Assembly: GCA_018881555.1 (NCBI GenBank)
Contig: JACAXG010000021.1
Location: 7,320,245-7,384,244, forward strand
Direction of reading: 5' to 3'
Source of the DNA: Amblyornis subalaris
Taxonomy: Eukaryota; Chordata; Aves; Passeriformes; Ptilonorhynchidae
Length of the DNA stretch: 64,000 bases
Shown here: piece by piece, positions 37,701 through 52,700 of the stretch
Position numbering within the stretch: the stretch's first letter is position 1
How the letters are laid out: each line of letters opens with the position of its first letter
The notes under the pieces: generated by a model
Told to the model about the DNA's origin: nothing
The model's input: only the letters and a program-made list of their open reading frames with translations
The model's database searches: none
Made by a program: the position numbers and the translations under genes

Positions 37701-40700
37701 CATGAAAGTTCCCTAGAAATCAGTGAGAGTTCTATATCACTGTTATTTTAATTGTCACTCTCATTCAAATGAAAATAAATGGTAATTTAAGTAAAGCAAC
37801 AATGAACATTCAAAATATTAAATTAATATGAAGAATCTTTAACCAACAGAAGAAAAACTTTTCAATAAATACTTGTCTATGAACTTCATGGTTAAGAACA
37901 ATTAGTTTTTCAGAAACTAGGTAATCATTAAGTCAAAGTAGTCACACAACACAAACACCCTTATCTTTCCTTATTGTCACATATATACACGCATTGCAGA
38001 TTTGGACAAATTTGGAGTGGCATCTAAAAAGCTGAAAAGAAATACTTCTAAATAATCATGTCTTGGCATGTGATCTCCTCTTTTTAAATAAAAGAAAAAA
38101 CCCAAAACACAATTACTGAGGTTTTTAGTTCAGCAATGTTGGCACATGTGCTGAGAAGCACAGAGAACAAAAGACAAAAATTCACACGCAGACCCTACTC
38201 CTTCTCTGCAATGATGCCTTCGACAATGTTTATTTATCACTGAATAAATGTCCTTATTTTACTGAAGGACTTAAAAATGCACACCCAAATTTTAATGGAC
38301 ATAAACCAATGAAAATGAGGATGCAGGTCATAGAAGCTCAGACAAATTGTACTAAATAAAGCAATTTGTTCTTTTCTCAGTAGACATATCAGTTATCTGT
38401 CCTGCTGTTCTGATCTGCATCTCACCATGAATAAGCCTCTTCTACCCTGCCTTATCATGTCCCTTTACTGTTGGAGTGAAGCACATATTTTTTTGCAAGT
38501 TCTCCCACAGCAGACAAGTAGAATTACTGTCCCTCTCCTCCAGAGTCCGAGTAAACGTTCCTTCCAAATTCTTAACAGAGATCCCTCTTTCCTCTCCTTA
38601 TCCTGCTTCACAACAGGTGTGAACTACAAGTCTCAAAAGAAGTGCTGACCAGCAGGTTCATGCCCTGCACGTGGTGGGAGACATTCCAGCCCTATAAGAA
38701 AGCAAAGGCCCTGGTACTCAACCCTCTCTTCCTCCCAAAAATACATGCTGTGCTTTTATCAAAACCTCAGGCTAGTATTTCTTTTGTCAGGAGAGCCAGT
38801 GGTTTTTTTTTTATTTTCGTTTTGTCATTCTCTCTTTTTTAACTCAAGGAACCCAACAGAGATTATTTCAGGTGGTGAGCAATAAAAAGTTATATGGACT
38901 GAAATACAAAACTAAATTTCTTTTTGAGAAAACAGGAATTGAAGACACATAATTAAAGCAATATCTGACTTTCAGTAAATCACAAAATTAATCCTTGAGC
39001 ATAAGGGCAAAGTTTCACTTTCAAATGTGCATTAATTTTGCTGAAAGGAGGACATCTGTTACAACTGGCTGTCAGGACTTCCACTTCTTTACTGAATTCA
39101 AGTACAAGTACGGTGATTTAAGTGTACTGGTAGCTCAAACACAGAGTTTGCATGTAATAGTGGTAAATATAATTTTCACATGAATTTTTTTAGAGCACAG
39201 ACATTTTTCATANGGCAATGTATAAAGTTAAGGACTCGGTGGATGGTGCATTTCTCAGGATTTACTGAATTTTGCTTTGACTGCACTTCAACTTTTGACA
39301 TCACTTTTAAAACTAGTTTAAGGTGGTTTGGAAGCAAAGTATATATCAAAATAGATGCAAAATGGTTGATAATATTAAATGCAAAATGATATATAATATG
39401 AAGTGCAATTTTTTTCCCCTGTAAATTAACAAAACCCATCACTGCTACTCAAATATTTTGTCTAATAATAGATATGAAAAATATCAGACCTTCAGTGAAA
39501 CAATCTTCTTTTGGACTGAAAAGAGCACCAAAGGTGGTTGCAATGACAATACCGAAAATGAGCCTGGGCCCAGGTGAAGTGCTCTTCCCAAAACTGCTGG
39601 GGACCTCTGGCTGCTAAGGCTGATGGATGGACAATGCCCCACCGGAGCACTAGTGACAGGCGGCAGCTGCCCCAGCTTTGACTGACGTGCCAGATGTAAC
39701 ATGAAAAACCCGACCAGTCTCATGACTCAACCTTCTAAATAATGTATGCTTTACCACTCACCCCTATAAACAAGTTTGCTGACATTCATGTACTTGGCTT
39801 TTTTTCCCTTCAAATGGAAACTCAGCTTGAGTACATCCAAGCAACATTTTCTCACCATCAGAATTTTGCAGAAGTGCATTGACTTTGTAAATTGATAACA
39901 GGGTGGGGTTCACCACTAATAAGTGCAACCACATGAAACAGCCACTGATGTATATTAAAAAAACCCTGTTACATACAAAGCTGTCAAATGTGTGGATAAT
40001 GCAGTCAGAATGAACGGTGCTACGTGCACGCTGCTGGAAAGAAAACCAGCCTGAAACAGGACACAACCCAGGTGCCTGAGCCTTCAACTACAATTCATGA
40101 AAGATATTTTGCCTCCTGCTGCTTCCCCTGCAAATGCCTCCCTCCAGAAATCCCAAAGGATTTATCTGAAATTAAAAAGGATTCCTCATCTAGGCAAGGG
40201 TGGTAGGTTTGGGTCCTATGTTATCAATTACAGTAGNATAAATAACTTATTAAAGTGGTTACTGCTCAGTATAAAATTCTGGCCCCACCTGAAGATGGTG
40301 CTTTAACAAGTGCCAAGTCTAAGTANATGAGAAGTCCCACTGACTTCTACAGAATTTTAATGTTCTAAAAATCAGGCATTTTGTTAAGAATATTTCAGAA
40401 TTACGAGGTACATATTATAGGCAAAACCTAGCACTGTAACAAAGCCCAGCATGCACATAAGAAATACTCTTTATAAGAATCAAATTTTACGTTTTGGAAA
40501 TTCTCATCTTTTTAGGACAGGTTTTGGTGAAACCTATATATTAAAGTATTTCCAAATTGAAGTAACTTCTTAGTGATTGCAGACACAGTTATTTTCAGAA
40601 ATACTGTTTAATACTAGTTATATATTTAATGTATCAGTTTTACTCAAATGAACATAGCCTGAGGGCACTTGGAATAAAAAAAAAAAATCAATATAAAGCA

Positions 40701-43700
40701 CAAGTCTCTGACTGAACACTGGTGCATTATATTGATCACTTCTATTTTTAAATGTCATTGCTAAGAACAAAGTTAAATGTTTCCTTATTAAAAAAGCAAC
40801 CCAACAACGTCCTTCAAGAGTTATTTCAACGTCAGGATTAAAAAAAAAGACACAGTTGGTAATAACACCAGGATATGGCCATGGGGGGAAAAAAGGTTTC
40901 CCTTAATTTAAATATTTTGATCTTCTTAACGTTAAACTATCTCACTACCATCCTTGAAATATCTCACTCACACAATTTTTAAATGACAGCTCCAGCTGCA
41001 CAACATAAGAACATGAACGATCTGTGCAAAAATGAAAGTCCTTGAAGTATTTCCCTGGCTACACATGTGAAATAAATAATATGTTGTAGTAGCTCAAGTG
41101 CTATGTTTATCTACTAGAAAGATAAAACCTAAAGAAAAATTAACAGAAATGGGGAAGATGAGACATTTTTTTCTGAAGTGAGGTCATTCTTGTAAGATAT
41201 ATTATCCTTCCTTCTTCAAATGTTGAGTATCTTAATGAATAGTGAACTTTCTTCTCAATGTACATCAACTCAGATAAAACCTGCCAGTCTTAGGAAGAAC
41301 AAAGTGAAATTTAAATCATTTAGAACTCTGAGTTTTATGGTTTTGAGATTTAGAGAATACTCAAACTTTTGCAACCACATTAGTTTTAAAAGCAATCTTT
41401 GCAGTCTTACAGGACCTGCAGAGAACGGTCATGGATAAACGACTGATGTTTTTATTTAATACATAATTTCATCCATCTTACCCAGATAAAGAAAAAAAGA
41501 AAAGTAGCATAAATGTAACAAACAAGCACATCATGTTCACTTAACATACACATCTGCACAAAATTATAGCACAGCCCTCGCAATGCTTAAAAGATAATGC
41601 AAATTTCAGTGGAATGCAAAAAAACAGTCAGAAAAGAGTAAAAATTTTACCAAGCGAAGCCTTCAGTATATTTTTAAGAAGTTACTCTAACCGCCCTCCA
41701 AAAAGCTTCTTATAATGTGCAGGAGTTCTAAAGCTTTGCAAGGCCTTTAGTCACAGTCATTTCTGTTTTATGTAATCATTTCCAGCAACACGACTTAAGA
41801 GCTGGGAGTATTGGATTCATTACATTAAAGCAATATGATATGCCATTACATCTTGTCACAGTGCACACATGAATTAATGGCAAAGCAACATAATCACTCT
41901 GAAAACAAAACAACTCTGCATTAGCATGCGCTTTGTTAGGTAAAACGTACATTTATGACAGTAACAAACTTAAATTATGCAGGCATTTATGTTTTAGTAA
42001 TGTTTTGAAGTGCAAAAGCAGTATTTGTATAATGCAGATGTTGACTGCTCTTGCTCCCACCAGTGATACAGATCCTCAATTTTTGATTACNGATGCAGAC
42101 TATATATTAAACAATATTTGTGTATTACCCTCTGTAATTAATTGCTGGACACAGAAAGCTAAAGTTTCAAATATGTCTAAAACTACTTATGTGGTTTAGC
42201 CAGACAAGGTTATTTAACCAATATGTTTTTCTTCAAATGCATAAATTATTAATATTATAGATTATTTGACTGCATGCAGAAAGCACTCAGTTTATGACAT
42301 TTTGAATGTATAAATCCAAGAAACAATGAGTTTCTAAATGAGAAAAGAAATTCAGACAGTTCCACTGCAGCATAGCCACTTTGCTCCGAAACCATTAGGC
42401 ATGCTGTTGTTAGCTGCTCTCATGACTACTGATATATCATGTAACAGGAGTGCAACCCGAGACACAAAATAGTGAAACATGATTAGTTATCCACAAAGAA
42501 CTCGTACTACAGTTAAAGGAGATAATTCTGTTAAAAACGTCTTGGGGGGTAGGGGGTAGGGGTTTATCCCATATTTTTTTCTAAATGGAACCAGTGGGAA
42601 ATTATGTAATTTCCCAAAATTTCAACAAATTAAAAAAATACCATTTGATTTATGGGTCTAGTATTTATAGTGTAAGTGAAGCATATTTCTTCATTATTTC
42701 CAAGTTCTTCTAATCATTCTTGTTAAGTGCATTTTACAACACATTGAAGTTTTAAAATATATTTATTGGATGGCAATTGGCAGTGAAAGCCTTTTCTGCT
42801 CTTCTGATAAGATAACTTCCAAAAACATGGCCTCTAGAAATCCAGCTAAATTAGTAGTAAAACCTGTGAATGAACCAGCCTTCTAAAGTGATGAATATGA
42901 ACTATTATTTATAATACTTAATGGCCCTAAATCTGCAAGTGTTCTCCTTAATTAGGGCTAGACATTTCCTATTGGAAATAGTCATAAAGGTTCGTTAGCT
43001 GACCGAGTTTAACTTTTTAAAGTTTCTTTTAAAAAAAAACCCCCAAACTTAACACTTTATTAGGTATTATTCTGCACATTAAATAACTTGAATACCCACA
43101 CACGTGTGTACATGCAAGTACAGTCTCATTGAAGTGGACAAAAGATGTTTCTGATAACTTTGTAAGGAAAGGCCTCCTACCACAGTAACAACTCCTATCT
43201 GTAAAAATACTCACTTGCAGACTGCATTATTAAACAGAACACAACAATTTGTTTTCATTGCTCAAACATTATACTAAGTAACTGTTCCCTCCCTGACTTT
43301 TTACTCGCCTTAAGCATTGCCTCAGTTGTTCAGTGACAACTAGGGGACCTGGACAGAGGCATCCAGCCTCACAGAGAGCTGGAAATGCCACCAAAATGAC
43401 AAGCGTCCGGTTGCATAAAGGCAGGAGAGGAAGATCTCTTTCTTTTGGTGGCCTCACCAGCAGTTTTCTTCTGCATTTTCTTATGTGCCAGTACTTGCCT
43501 GCAAAGCCAGCAAATGCAGCTTTTCAGCACAGCAAATGAGATACTGTGGGCCAGCTGTTACATCCACCCATGCAGAGTACTACGAACACCAGGGGTATTT
43601 GAAATATGATTGATCGGCCTACAACGGAATATAAAATGTTATCAACACAAATGCCTTGCTGAAATGAGCACCAAATCAAAGTGTTTAACTTCAGTGAAGA

Positions 43701-46700
43701 AAAAGCACATGAATGAGTGCTTGCTGAATTCTCTTGGGATTTTGAATTCCTTCTGAAGATATCAAGCGGCATTATCAATACACAGAGAACGGCAAGACAT
43801 GAATCTTCACTGCAAGTGACTCTGCTGAGTATGTCAAAAATTTCTCTTGAGACCTAACCAGCTACAGTGCGCAGGACTGGCCTCTACCAGGCAAGGTCCT
43901 AAATCTGAGTAATTAGCCAAGGAAGATCCTCACCTTCATCATTCTAAATCACAGCTTTAGATCTTTTATACTGGCAAAAATTTGTATTTCTAAGTCAGGC
44001 TAAAATACAACCTGTGCAGCATCTGGCAGAATCTGTGAGCAGCAAATACACATTCTGAGTGCCAACACTTTGCAAAAAGCATTTTTATGAGATTTAAATA
44101 AAAAAATCAGCAAATGTTAAAATTCAGTCCTATGAAACCAACTGTACCCAGCAGACTGATAGAACAAAGAAAAACATTGCGTTTTCTTTCCAACATTTTG
44201 GTTTATAAGCATAACCTGGTTGTAACTTTTGCGAACTTCCTAAACATCTCCTTGGTTTTCCTACCAATTCTTTAACAATATGTACTAAGAAATTGGATAT
44301 GCTCTACATATTGTATTAATTGTATGTAGAAGCTTCTGCCACTATAAACTGGTTTTCACATACAGAGGTTTCAGAAATAAATGCACAGTTCTGCTTTGCA
44401 GGAAAATAGGCTGTCTATAGAGGGTTTTTATTTAACTTATAGGAAATTCCAATTCATAATATTTAGAGGTGTTTGTAAGCTTGATCACCGCCCATGACAA
44501 AGCCAAGCTTTGACAGTGTGGAAACCATGAACAAAAATGTTTTGGTCTTCTGCAGAGCGTGTTAAATCACCACTAGGATGTTTTCCAATTATTTTACAGA
44601 AATTGTACAGGTTTTAAGTTAAGATGCTTAAATGCNATAAATCAATCATACCAGCACCATTTGTGCCACTGTAGCAAAGATTACATCAGTGTTTCCATTA
44701 TAAAAACCCTGTTTTTCAGGGCTTTCTAAATCAGCCCTAAAAATTGGCTCCAGCCTGAAGTTTGGCAACCAAAGTCACCACTTGGGAGTAATTCTTTTAA
44801 CCATATTTTTCTTTAATGGACTGGCTTTTCAAGCTACAAAATACTCCTGAAAAAGAAAATTAGTGGTTTCAAATTTTGGTAAATTTCTATCCCTCAAAAA
44901 CATTGTTTTAAAAACTGACAATTTTGCATGTCATAAATCTGCAATGCAGCTGCCTTTGGGTAATTTGGCTATAAGCAGTGGATGAAAATCACCATCTTAT
45001 TCCATTTAAAAATAAATGCAGTTTTCCATGAAAACTTTTAATCCAATAAAACTTTCAGAGAATACTTTCTCATAGCAAGATAGGTAGACATTGCACTGCA
45101 AGTGGTAGACATTGCATGAGGAAGCCTTTATGACTCATTTACACAGCAGCTATTCCATACATTCTAATTTTCATGGTAGGAGTTATGTAATACTGTATTT
45201 TTGATCAAATCTGGTCATCCTCTTCAAGACAATTCTACCCTTTCATAGCACAGATCCACCTGTGAATTTGACACATTCCCTGACAAAGATCAGTGTAAGC
45301 ACAGAAAAAGAAGAAATACTTCAATAGCGCTAAAGCCACAGAACTCATTAAGATGTATTTTTTAAAAAACTTTATTATTAAATACTGATTCTAACCCACA
45401 TCTAACAGTTTCAATTTTTCTCAAACATTTTAAGTTATAAGAATTATCAACTAGGTTTTAATCTAGTTTAATTCTAACATTCTAGAAAGACCTTCAGATA
45501 TTGGTTAACTTCAGCAAGACACCTCTAACCAACACCACGAACATGATTTGATCTTCAGGCTCTCAAAGCTTTCTCATGGATGTAGGCTCAGCAAAAGGGA
45601 ATTACAAGCCCAGTTCCATCCACTGCCTGTCAGCAAAACTCATCAACAGCCCTGATAGGCTTTGGACTGAATCCTCCATGCAGTCTGAATTATTAGTAAA
45701 ATTTTTTTCTTAATTCATATTTAGGCAGGAAAAAAGATTTGGAAAGCTGTTTTCGTAAGTTCTGAGAAGCTTAGAAGCTCATATGCTTTTTTTGAAAAGT
45801 CATTTTAAATATATAATCATTGCTAAATTATAGCATTAGTTGCTTGAGGGGAGGATGTCTGGTTTATATTCAGCCCTTATGTCACCAGTGTCAATTTTTA
45901 ATACTATACTTCTTGGCTTTTGTCAGTTTGCTGCAGAGCTGTATTTTCTTTTCTCAAAACAGCTGTTTGCCATGACAAAACATTAGATATTTGCCCCCTT
46001 TCCAACACCATTAAGTTGCCGCATATTCATACAATCTATACCAAAAAAGTTATCACCTTCATATCTAACAAGTTTTCAAGGAAACTATCTTTTGATTGCT
46101 AGAAAAAGAAAAATACAAATACTGTTGAACATAGAGTACAGTCGCAGAAAGCACTTGGAGACTTTTTCCCCGCCATATCAAATTATGTGTAGAGGTACTA
46201 TAAATGTAAGTAGTAAGACAACAGAGAAAGAGCCCAAAGGAAGCAGGAAAGACTGATTCAGTTAGTCAGAGATAGAGATGGTATACTCATTGGTTTTGGT
46301 GCTTCATTAGTAGATATTGCAATTGTTTTATATTTGCTTTGTAATCAACTTATATTCTTTTGCATTAAAAAAACAAAAACCAAAAAACCCACAACAAAAT
46401 TCAGTATGGTACAATATCTATAACACCCATTTGGACCTAAATACTTCACCTGAAAATTCAGTCTAGGAAGGCAAAGTGTTCGGTCAGAAACAGAGAATAG
46501 GAAATGGCACAGCTGGAAACCCACCGTAAAATAATTGCATTTGCCAAAAAAAGAAGACAAGATAGATTAACACTGGTCTTCAGCCATGTAAAACTTCTGC
46601 ATTGGCTTAGAAGCTCTTGAAATCCAATGAGTTTGAAGCTCAGCACATTTTAAGAATCAGCAAGGTACCTTCTAAGCAGTGTTGGCTGTGCAATAGGTGC

Positions 46701-49700
46701 CAGCTTCCTCACTGAAACATGCACAAACCTGTGACTCAAACCACTATCATGGGTGAGATGCAAAAGTCATGCTCATTAATTTTTTTTAAGTAGTCCTAGT
46801 GTTGTGTTCCCAGTCAAACTTCAAATCACAATTACATGATCTGTGATACCTACCAAAATTTTCTCCAGAATTTCAACTGTATGTAAGTATCTAAGCAGTA
46901 ATAATCCCACTCACAACTTCAGGTATAAAAGCAACCTGTGCTGCTCTGGAAACAAAGTCACTTTATTTTCTGACCAACCTTTGTGAAAATATTGTATGTA
47001 GGTAAATTACTGTAGTATTCCACCATTAACTGGATACTTCTCTGCTCCCTGAAGCAATACTTCCACATCAGGCTTAAGCGAGACTGGTAACATTGAGAAC
47101 ACTTTACTAATTATTTTATTAGCATACTAGGGCTGGAAAGCTAAAACCTAAAACCTGAGTACTTGAAATGTAAAAAAATCAAAATTATTTCTGAATAGCC
47201 AATTTATTTTTATTTTTCACATTGACTCACTTACATTGAACAATCTCCTGTTGAGGTGATCAAGCTGCTCAACCTATAAATCACCTACCAAATGTAAAAT
47301 GTTTAAGATCAGGACCTTGAATGATGTTTCTTTTTCCACAGCTACACAAAGGGAAGAGAATTTGTAACAAATGCTNATGCATAAGAAAAAAAAAGTGACA
47401 AGGTCATGGAAAAGGAGAAACCAAAGTTGTCTACACACCACACAACTGCAATGGACTCTACCAGGAAATTGCACAGTGGTCCTAGAATCAGGCACAAAAA
47501 ATGAACAGGGAGAGGATGGAAACAAAAGTGCACTGCATGCCTAGCAGAAGGAAAGCATGGAGACCTATGCATACGAAGAGAGAACAGAGCACACACTGAA
47601 GGGAAGGTGTCCTAAAAATGCAAGGTCCTGTATGACTTTTATAGATGAGAAAGTTAAGCTTTGTGAATTCAGAAATTCAGCATATCTCTCTAAGGCTTGA
47701 AGATGGTTTTGTTTATAAGACAAGAAACACAAGTTTGTTTGTCCAGGTATAATATTCTCAACAGAGATCAAAAGAATCTTAAAGCATCTGGCTACTGGTG
47801 AAATTAGCTTCAGTACTTTTTAAGAAAAGAACCTGTTCAGCAAAAATCACTTAAAAATAAATCTGTGCCTATTTATGGTAGGAGATAATGTTTTCTGAAG
47901 AGGAAAAGCAGAGTCCAATTTCAACCAGGGCTGATGATAGAAAAGATCACAGCTTACAGTAGTATTTCAGAGGCACACATGGATTCCTAATTACTTTTTT
48001 CTGACCTACACAAAAACCATGCTCTTCTTTTAGCCACTTAGTAAAACGAGCATGGTATTCATGTATTTGGGAACTTTATATATACATCTTAATTAGGACT
48101 TGCAATATCAGAATTTAATTTTAAATGCCCATAGCTATGACACATGCTCATATATGTCTGAAGCATACCTTTTTCTTGAAGAAAGGCATGAAAATGTCAA
48201 ATTAACATAAATATTCCTGTCTCAAAAGGCTGAGCAGGCTGTTGTCAGGAAAATCAGTACTTTAATTTTAAAAATTGATGGTGTCAATGGTTCAAAAGCT
48301 TTCCCACTACTTACCTCATTGCAATGTTGTAAGATTCTGGATGAATACAAGTTTGGTCCAAAGGATTTGGCAGTCGTGAGGCACATGGTGTTGGTTTACT
48401 CTTCTTTTTACCCAGTGCACCTGCTTTAGTCAAAAGTGCACGACTTCCAAGTTCATTTTTCTTACTACTGCCAGAAATCAAAAACAGACAGGTCATTCTT
48501 AATGAATGTCACCCTGGCCCAGTATCCACACGTGAAACCAACACACTTGTTCCCCTGAAGTTTCCCTCAAATAAAAAAATTTCTCAGGATACAGTAAAGG
48601 CATCAAATGACTCCTACTGCAAATGCTTCTTTCATGTCTCTTTGTTTGTTTTTGTTTCCTAAATTACAAGTGTTTCCTCCTTTCGGAGGACAAAGAGAAC
48701 ACACTGAAGGACATGAAGCGAGCACTGGCACTTTGGACTCATCAGCAGTTGGCAGAAATGCAGACATAACTTTCTCTTTCCATATCAATTTTTTAAAATT
48801 ACCACTATTTGTTAACTTCCAAGTAGAAAACACAAAAATTATTTCATACAGCTCTCTAAAGTCATCAACATGATTAGAAAGGATAAAAATGAAACCCCAA
48901 AGTTCATTTCAAAAGACTTTGGTTTTGTGACTTGGACCCACAAGAAATGTGGAGGCAGTGGTGTTAGAGCTTTACTTTGGCCTCAAAATCCATTTCTCAG
49001 GTTATACAGTGCTCCCAAGTTTTATGGCATCTGACTAACATCAGAATCATGATCCAGGAAGGTAAAAAAACCTCCAAAACAATGTTCACATTTCACCAGT
49101 GAACATTTGAGAGAGAAAAAAAAGCCATCAGCCTTTTCTTCCTGTGTTATACTTGTCTATGTCTAGCAGCAAAAACTAGAACAGATCTGTAAAAGGTTAA
49201 GACCTATTGATCATATAGAGCTTTGAAAGCCATTTTTTTTTTTGTGTTCTGGTGCTTACAGTGAATACCATTTGGCCTGCAGCCTGTGCCTCCCTGCCAG
49301 ATGGGCAACCAATCTGTATACCTTCCACCTGGGCAGAAAGCCAGTCCTAATGTGCCCACCTCCTGCCTGGAAGTTACGCGTGTGCTGTTCAGCCAGCAGC
49401 AACTGGGAATACAGTACTGCTTCTGAGCACTGGGTTGGCTAAAAAATAGCATGTGCTTCCCAGGAAAATTTTTTTTTTTGAGAAGAGCCAGTGGCAAAAG
49501 GGTGGGGATGGTGCTACCACTGTGCCCTTTCTTAGTTCTTTATTTTGGAAAGAGAAATGAGAAAGACAGAAGAGACATTGGCCTAAAAAGGGCATTTACA
49601 GTTGTAGAAAGGAAGGATTTCTGGTCAAGAGGAGACTATGAATGGTTGAAAGAGTAGAAGACTGGGTACAGAATCAGGGAATGAGATGACAGGGGTGATG

Positions 49701-52700
49701 CACGTTGACAAACTGGTCTTGGGAAAAGGCCTCATATTTCAGATAAAAGACAGTCACATCACACTTGCTAGGCACAGGAGTATAACACAGAGTTTGATCC
49801 AGGCAGCTACTCAACTTCCCCTCCTCACATAATGAAATTGAAACTCTCCAAAAATCTGCACCAGTTTACTACTATTAAGTTCTGCAGAATAATCTTTACC
49901 ACATTAATTTACACATCTCTAAATTATGCCTGAAACACAAGATTAAAGTTTTAATAGATCACAACACTGTTGCATGACAAATTTTTTTTACTTTAATTTT
50001 TAATTAAACTTACATATCTGTCGAAACCCTGACTTAGAGGACTAGGCTAACAAGTCATGACTATTCAGAGGAAGAACTATCTTCAAGTTAATTTGCTATC
50101 TTTCAGAGCACAATGATCTAGGATTCCTTGAGTCTCAAGCCTGAATACAAAACAGGAAAGGGGAAAAATGCCTGTCATACTATTTTGGATAATTTAGTCA
50201 GAATAACTAAATGTCTATTACCTGCAAAAAGTCTTTATATATTCTTGATTGAATCTGATGAAGCCAGCACATTGTTGGAAGGTTTTGGGACCCAAACCTT
50301 TAACTTCTTTGAGCTGTTCTCGGTTTATAAATGGTCCGTTCTTCTCTCGCCATTCAATTATATTTTTAGCCCTGTTAACATTCAGTCCTGCAATGTGTCT
50401 AAGAGAAAAATTTACAAAATACATTTAATACCATTGAACAGTCAGCAATGCAAGTGCTATCCATTACAAGGATACATATTTCTGTAGAAAATCCGGCTTA
50501 CAAATCTTAAAAACTGTTAAGAAATTAGCAAATAGACCTCCAGACCAAAGGCATTGCCTGAAAAAGGATCCCTTCTCTTAATTCTATGGAAGGAATCCAC
50601 TCAAGTCAACAAAACTTAGTACAGGAATATGGTTCTGCACATGCCTAACTAGTAAGCCAGGGATATGTAATTTATGATCTGTTGGCTATTTCTGTAATGC
50701 CAATTCAATTTGTCATGTCTTATGGCCTGCCCCTAGCTGTCCTCTTCAGGAAACAACGTGGGAGGAGGGTTCAGCACAGATAAATTTTTCCCGTAAGAAC
50801 AGCCCCTTCCCAGCTCTTCCAATGGTACAGAAACACCTTGCCCCAACATGAAAGGCTCATGTCTCCTATCCAGAAGGAGAGTAGCTGGGAGCAGCTTGCC
50901 TTCCTCACACAATTTAACTGATCCACAAAGCTTATTTCTTTTCTCTCAGCTGTTCTTGAGATAAAAAGCAGCTGGGAACAGGCTGCATGAGTTGTTCTGA
51001 GGGTAACTTGGATCTGGCAAAGAACTTACCCGTGAAGTGCAACAGCAGTTAGCCAGGTTCCTTCAGGAAGCAGTGGGTTTGCTGCACATTTTCTGTATGT
51101 ACATGTGAGTACAACTTTCTGTGTATGGAGTATGTTAATCATAGACAGAGGGAAAGGAGCTCTCTTGGGCACTCTGCTGGCACTAGAGAAGGAAATGTTA
51201 CCCACTAGGCTCCATATATCAGATGCCACTGCTTTAAGTCAGCAGCAGCAGAGACCTGTTTGTGGAATGGCACAAACTGACTCTAGAAAAATGCCACCAG
51301 CAAACCCAGCAAGAGTTGTAAAATCTCAGGGTGAAAAAAGAAAAAAAATCTTTCCATTATTCTCATCTGCAAGCAAAAGTTAAAAAAATAATCCAAAGTT
51401 GGTGAAAGCTCAGAATGAAATTGGAGGGATACACCTTTAACCACAGACAGAATATTAATCATTAGGAATGGAATTTTCTTCAAAACTTTCTTAGAAACAT
51501 TATGAAATCCAGCTTATTTACACTGACAAAGGGACATCATCCAGTTCACAGAATTTTCCACTGATGATCTCAAGACTTTCAAGCACAATACTCAGCAGTA
51601 ATGCAAGTACTGTAGCACTGCCATCCCTTCCCTGTGTAATGTGTGTCAAGAAGTGTATTTGATGCATCAGAAACCACAAGCAGAAAGCTCTGCTCACGGT
51701 ATAATCTAGTTAGGGTGACAATCTCATAAACCGTATGTCTGAAGGAAAGTTAGACTGCACCTACACAGAACAGCAGAACTGAACAATTGTAAGCCAGGTT
51801 AATTAGACCACACAAAATACTTACACAACGTGGTTACCACCTGTAACTGTGTCTGGACTACATTCACGGTTATGTGGAGACACAGCAGCACCTCAGGCTG
51901 GTGCTCCCTGACGAAGTGCACAATATAGCTGCACCCTGCAGAAGGCTGACAGTGCTCACCCCCTGCATGCACTCAGCTAGGCTTTTATGCATGGAATATA
52001 ACAAAGACATTAAGCTGTTAGAGACCATCCAGAGGAGGGCCATGAGGATGGTGAAGGCCTTGAGGGGAAGCCGTATGAGGAACAGCTGAGGTCACTTGGT
52101 CTGTTCGGCCTGGAGGAGACTGAGGGGAGACCTCACTGCAGTTTGTAACTTCCTCGTGAGGGAAAAAGGAGGGGCAGGCACTGATCTCTTCTCTGTGGTG
52201 ACCAGTGACAGGACCTGAGGGAATGGCCTAGAGTGGAGTCGAGAGGTTTAGGTTGGATATCACAAAAAGGTTCTTCATTCACAGGGTGGTTGGGCACCGG
52301 AACAGGCTCCCCAAGGAAATGGTCACAGCACCAGCCTAACAGAGTTCAAAAAGCATTTGGACAACGCTCTCAGGCACATGGTGTGACTCTTGGGGTGTCC
52401 TGCACAAGGCCAGGAGCTGGACTTTGATGATCCTGATGGGTCCCTTCCAATTCAGCTTATTCTATGATTCTATTCTATTGATCCTATGAATAAAAGTGGG
52501 TCAGTGTCATTTAGGTACCACTTCCTTTCTTACTAAAAGCCAACCTAAATCTGAAAGCATATAAGACAGAAGAAATCAGATGTTGGCTGAGGACTAAATA
52601 CGCAGAAAAAGAACATGAAAGAGAAAGTGGAAACCCAAAAAGAATAGGAAGAGAGCCTCTTCCAAAATATGGAAAGACATTTTTAGCAATGATTCTAAGG

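Larger units (their letters stand above)
37394..48314 (-). other. SRBD1: SRBD1 large intron
   Basis: A 10.9-kb intron (donor GTAAGTA, acceptor GAACTTCCCAG). It contains the G-run at 42544, the 13-mer direct repeat at 45083, six isolated Ns and a GC-richer segment near 39520-39700. No LINE or LTR insertion recognised. Confidence 0.93.

Noticed and set aside
40315..40360. AGAAGTCCCACTGACTTCTAC, similar to a motif common in old amniote repeats; a similar echo near 62810-62860
   Set aside because: Too short and diverged to assign to a family by eye.
44490..44520. Paired CAAAG / CTTTG motifs resembling TCF/LEF sites
   Set aside because: Two short motifs are not enough above background to call a regulatory element.
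51874..52089. Open frame (plus) containing [18 protein letters not shown]
   Set aside because: It is partly the translation of a CR1 3' region, not a host gene; the CR1 coding part is broken.
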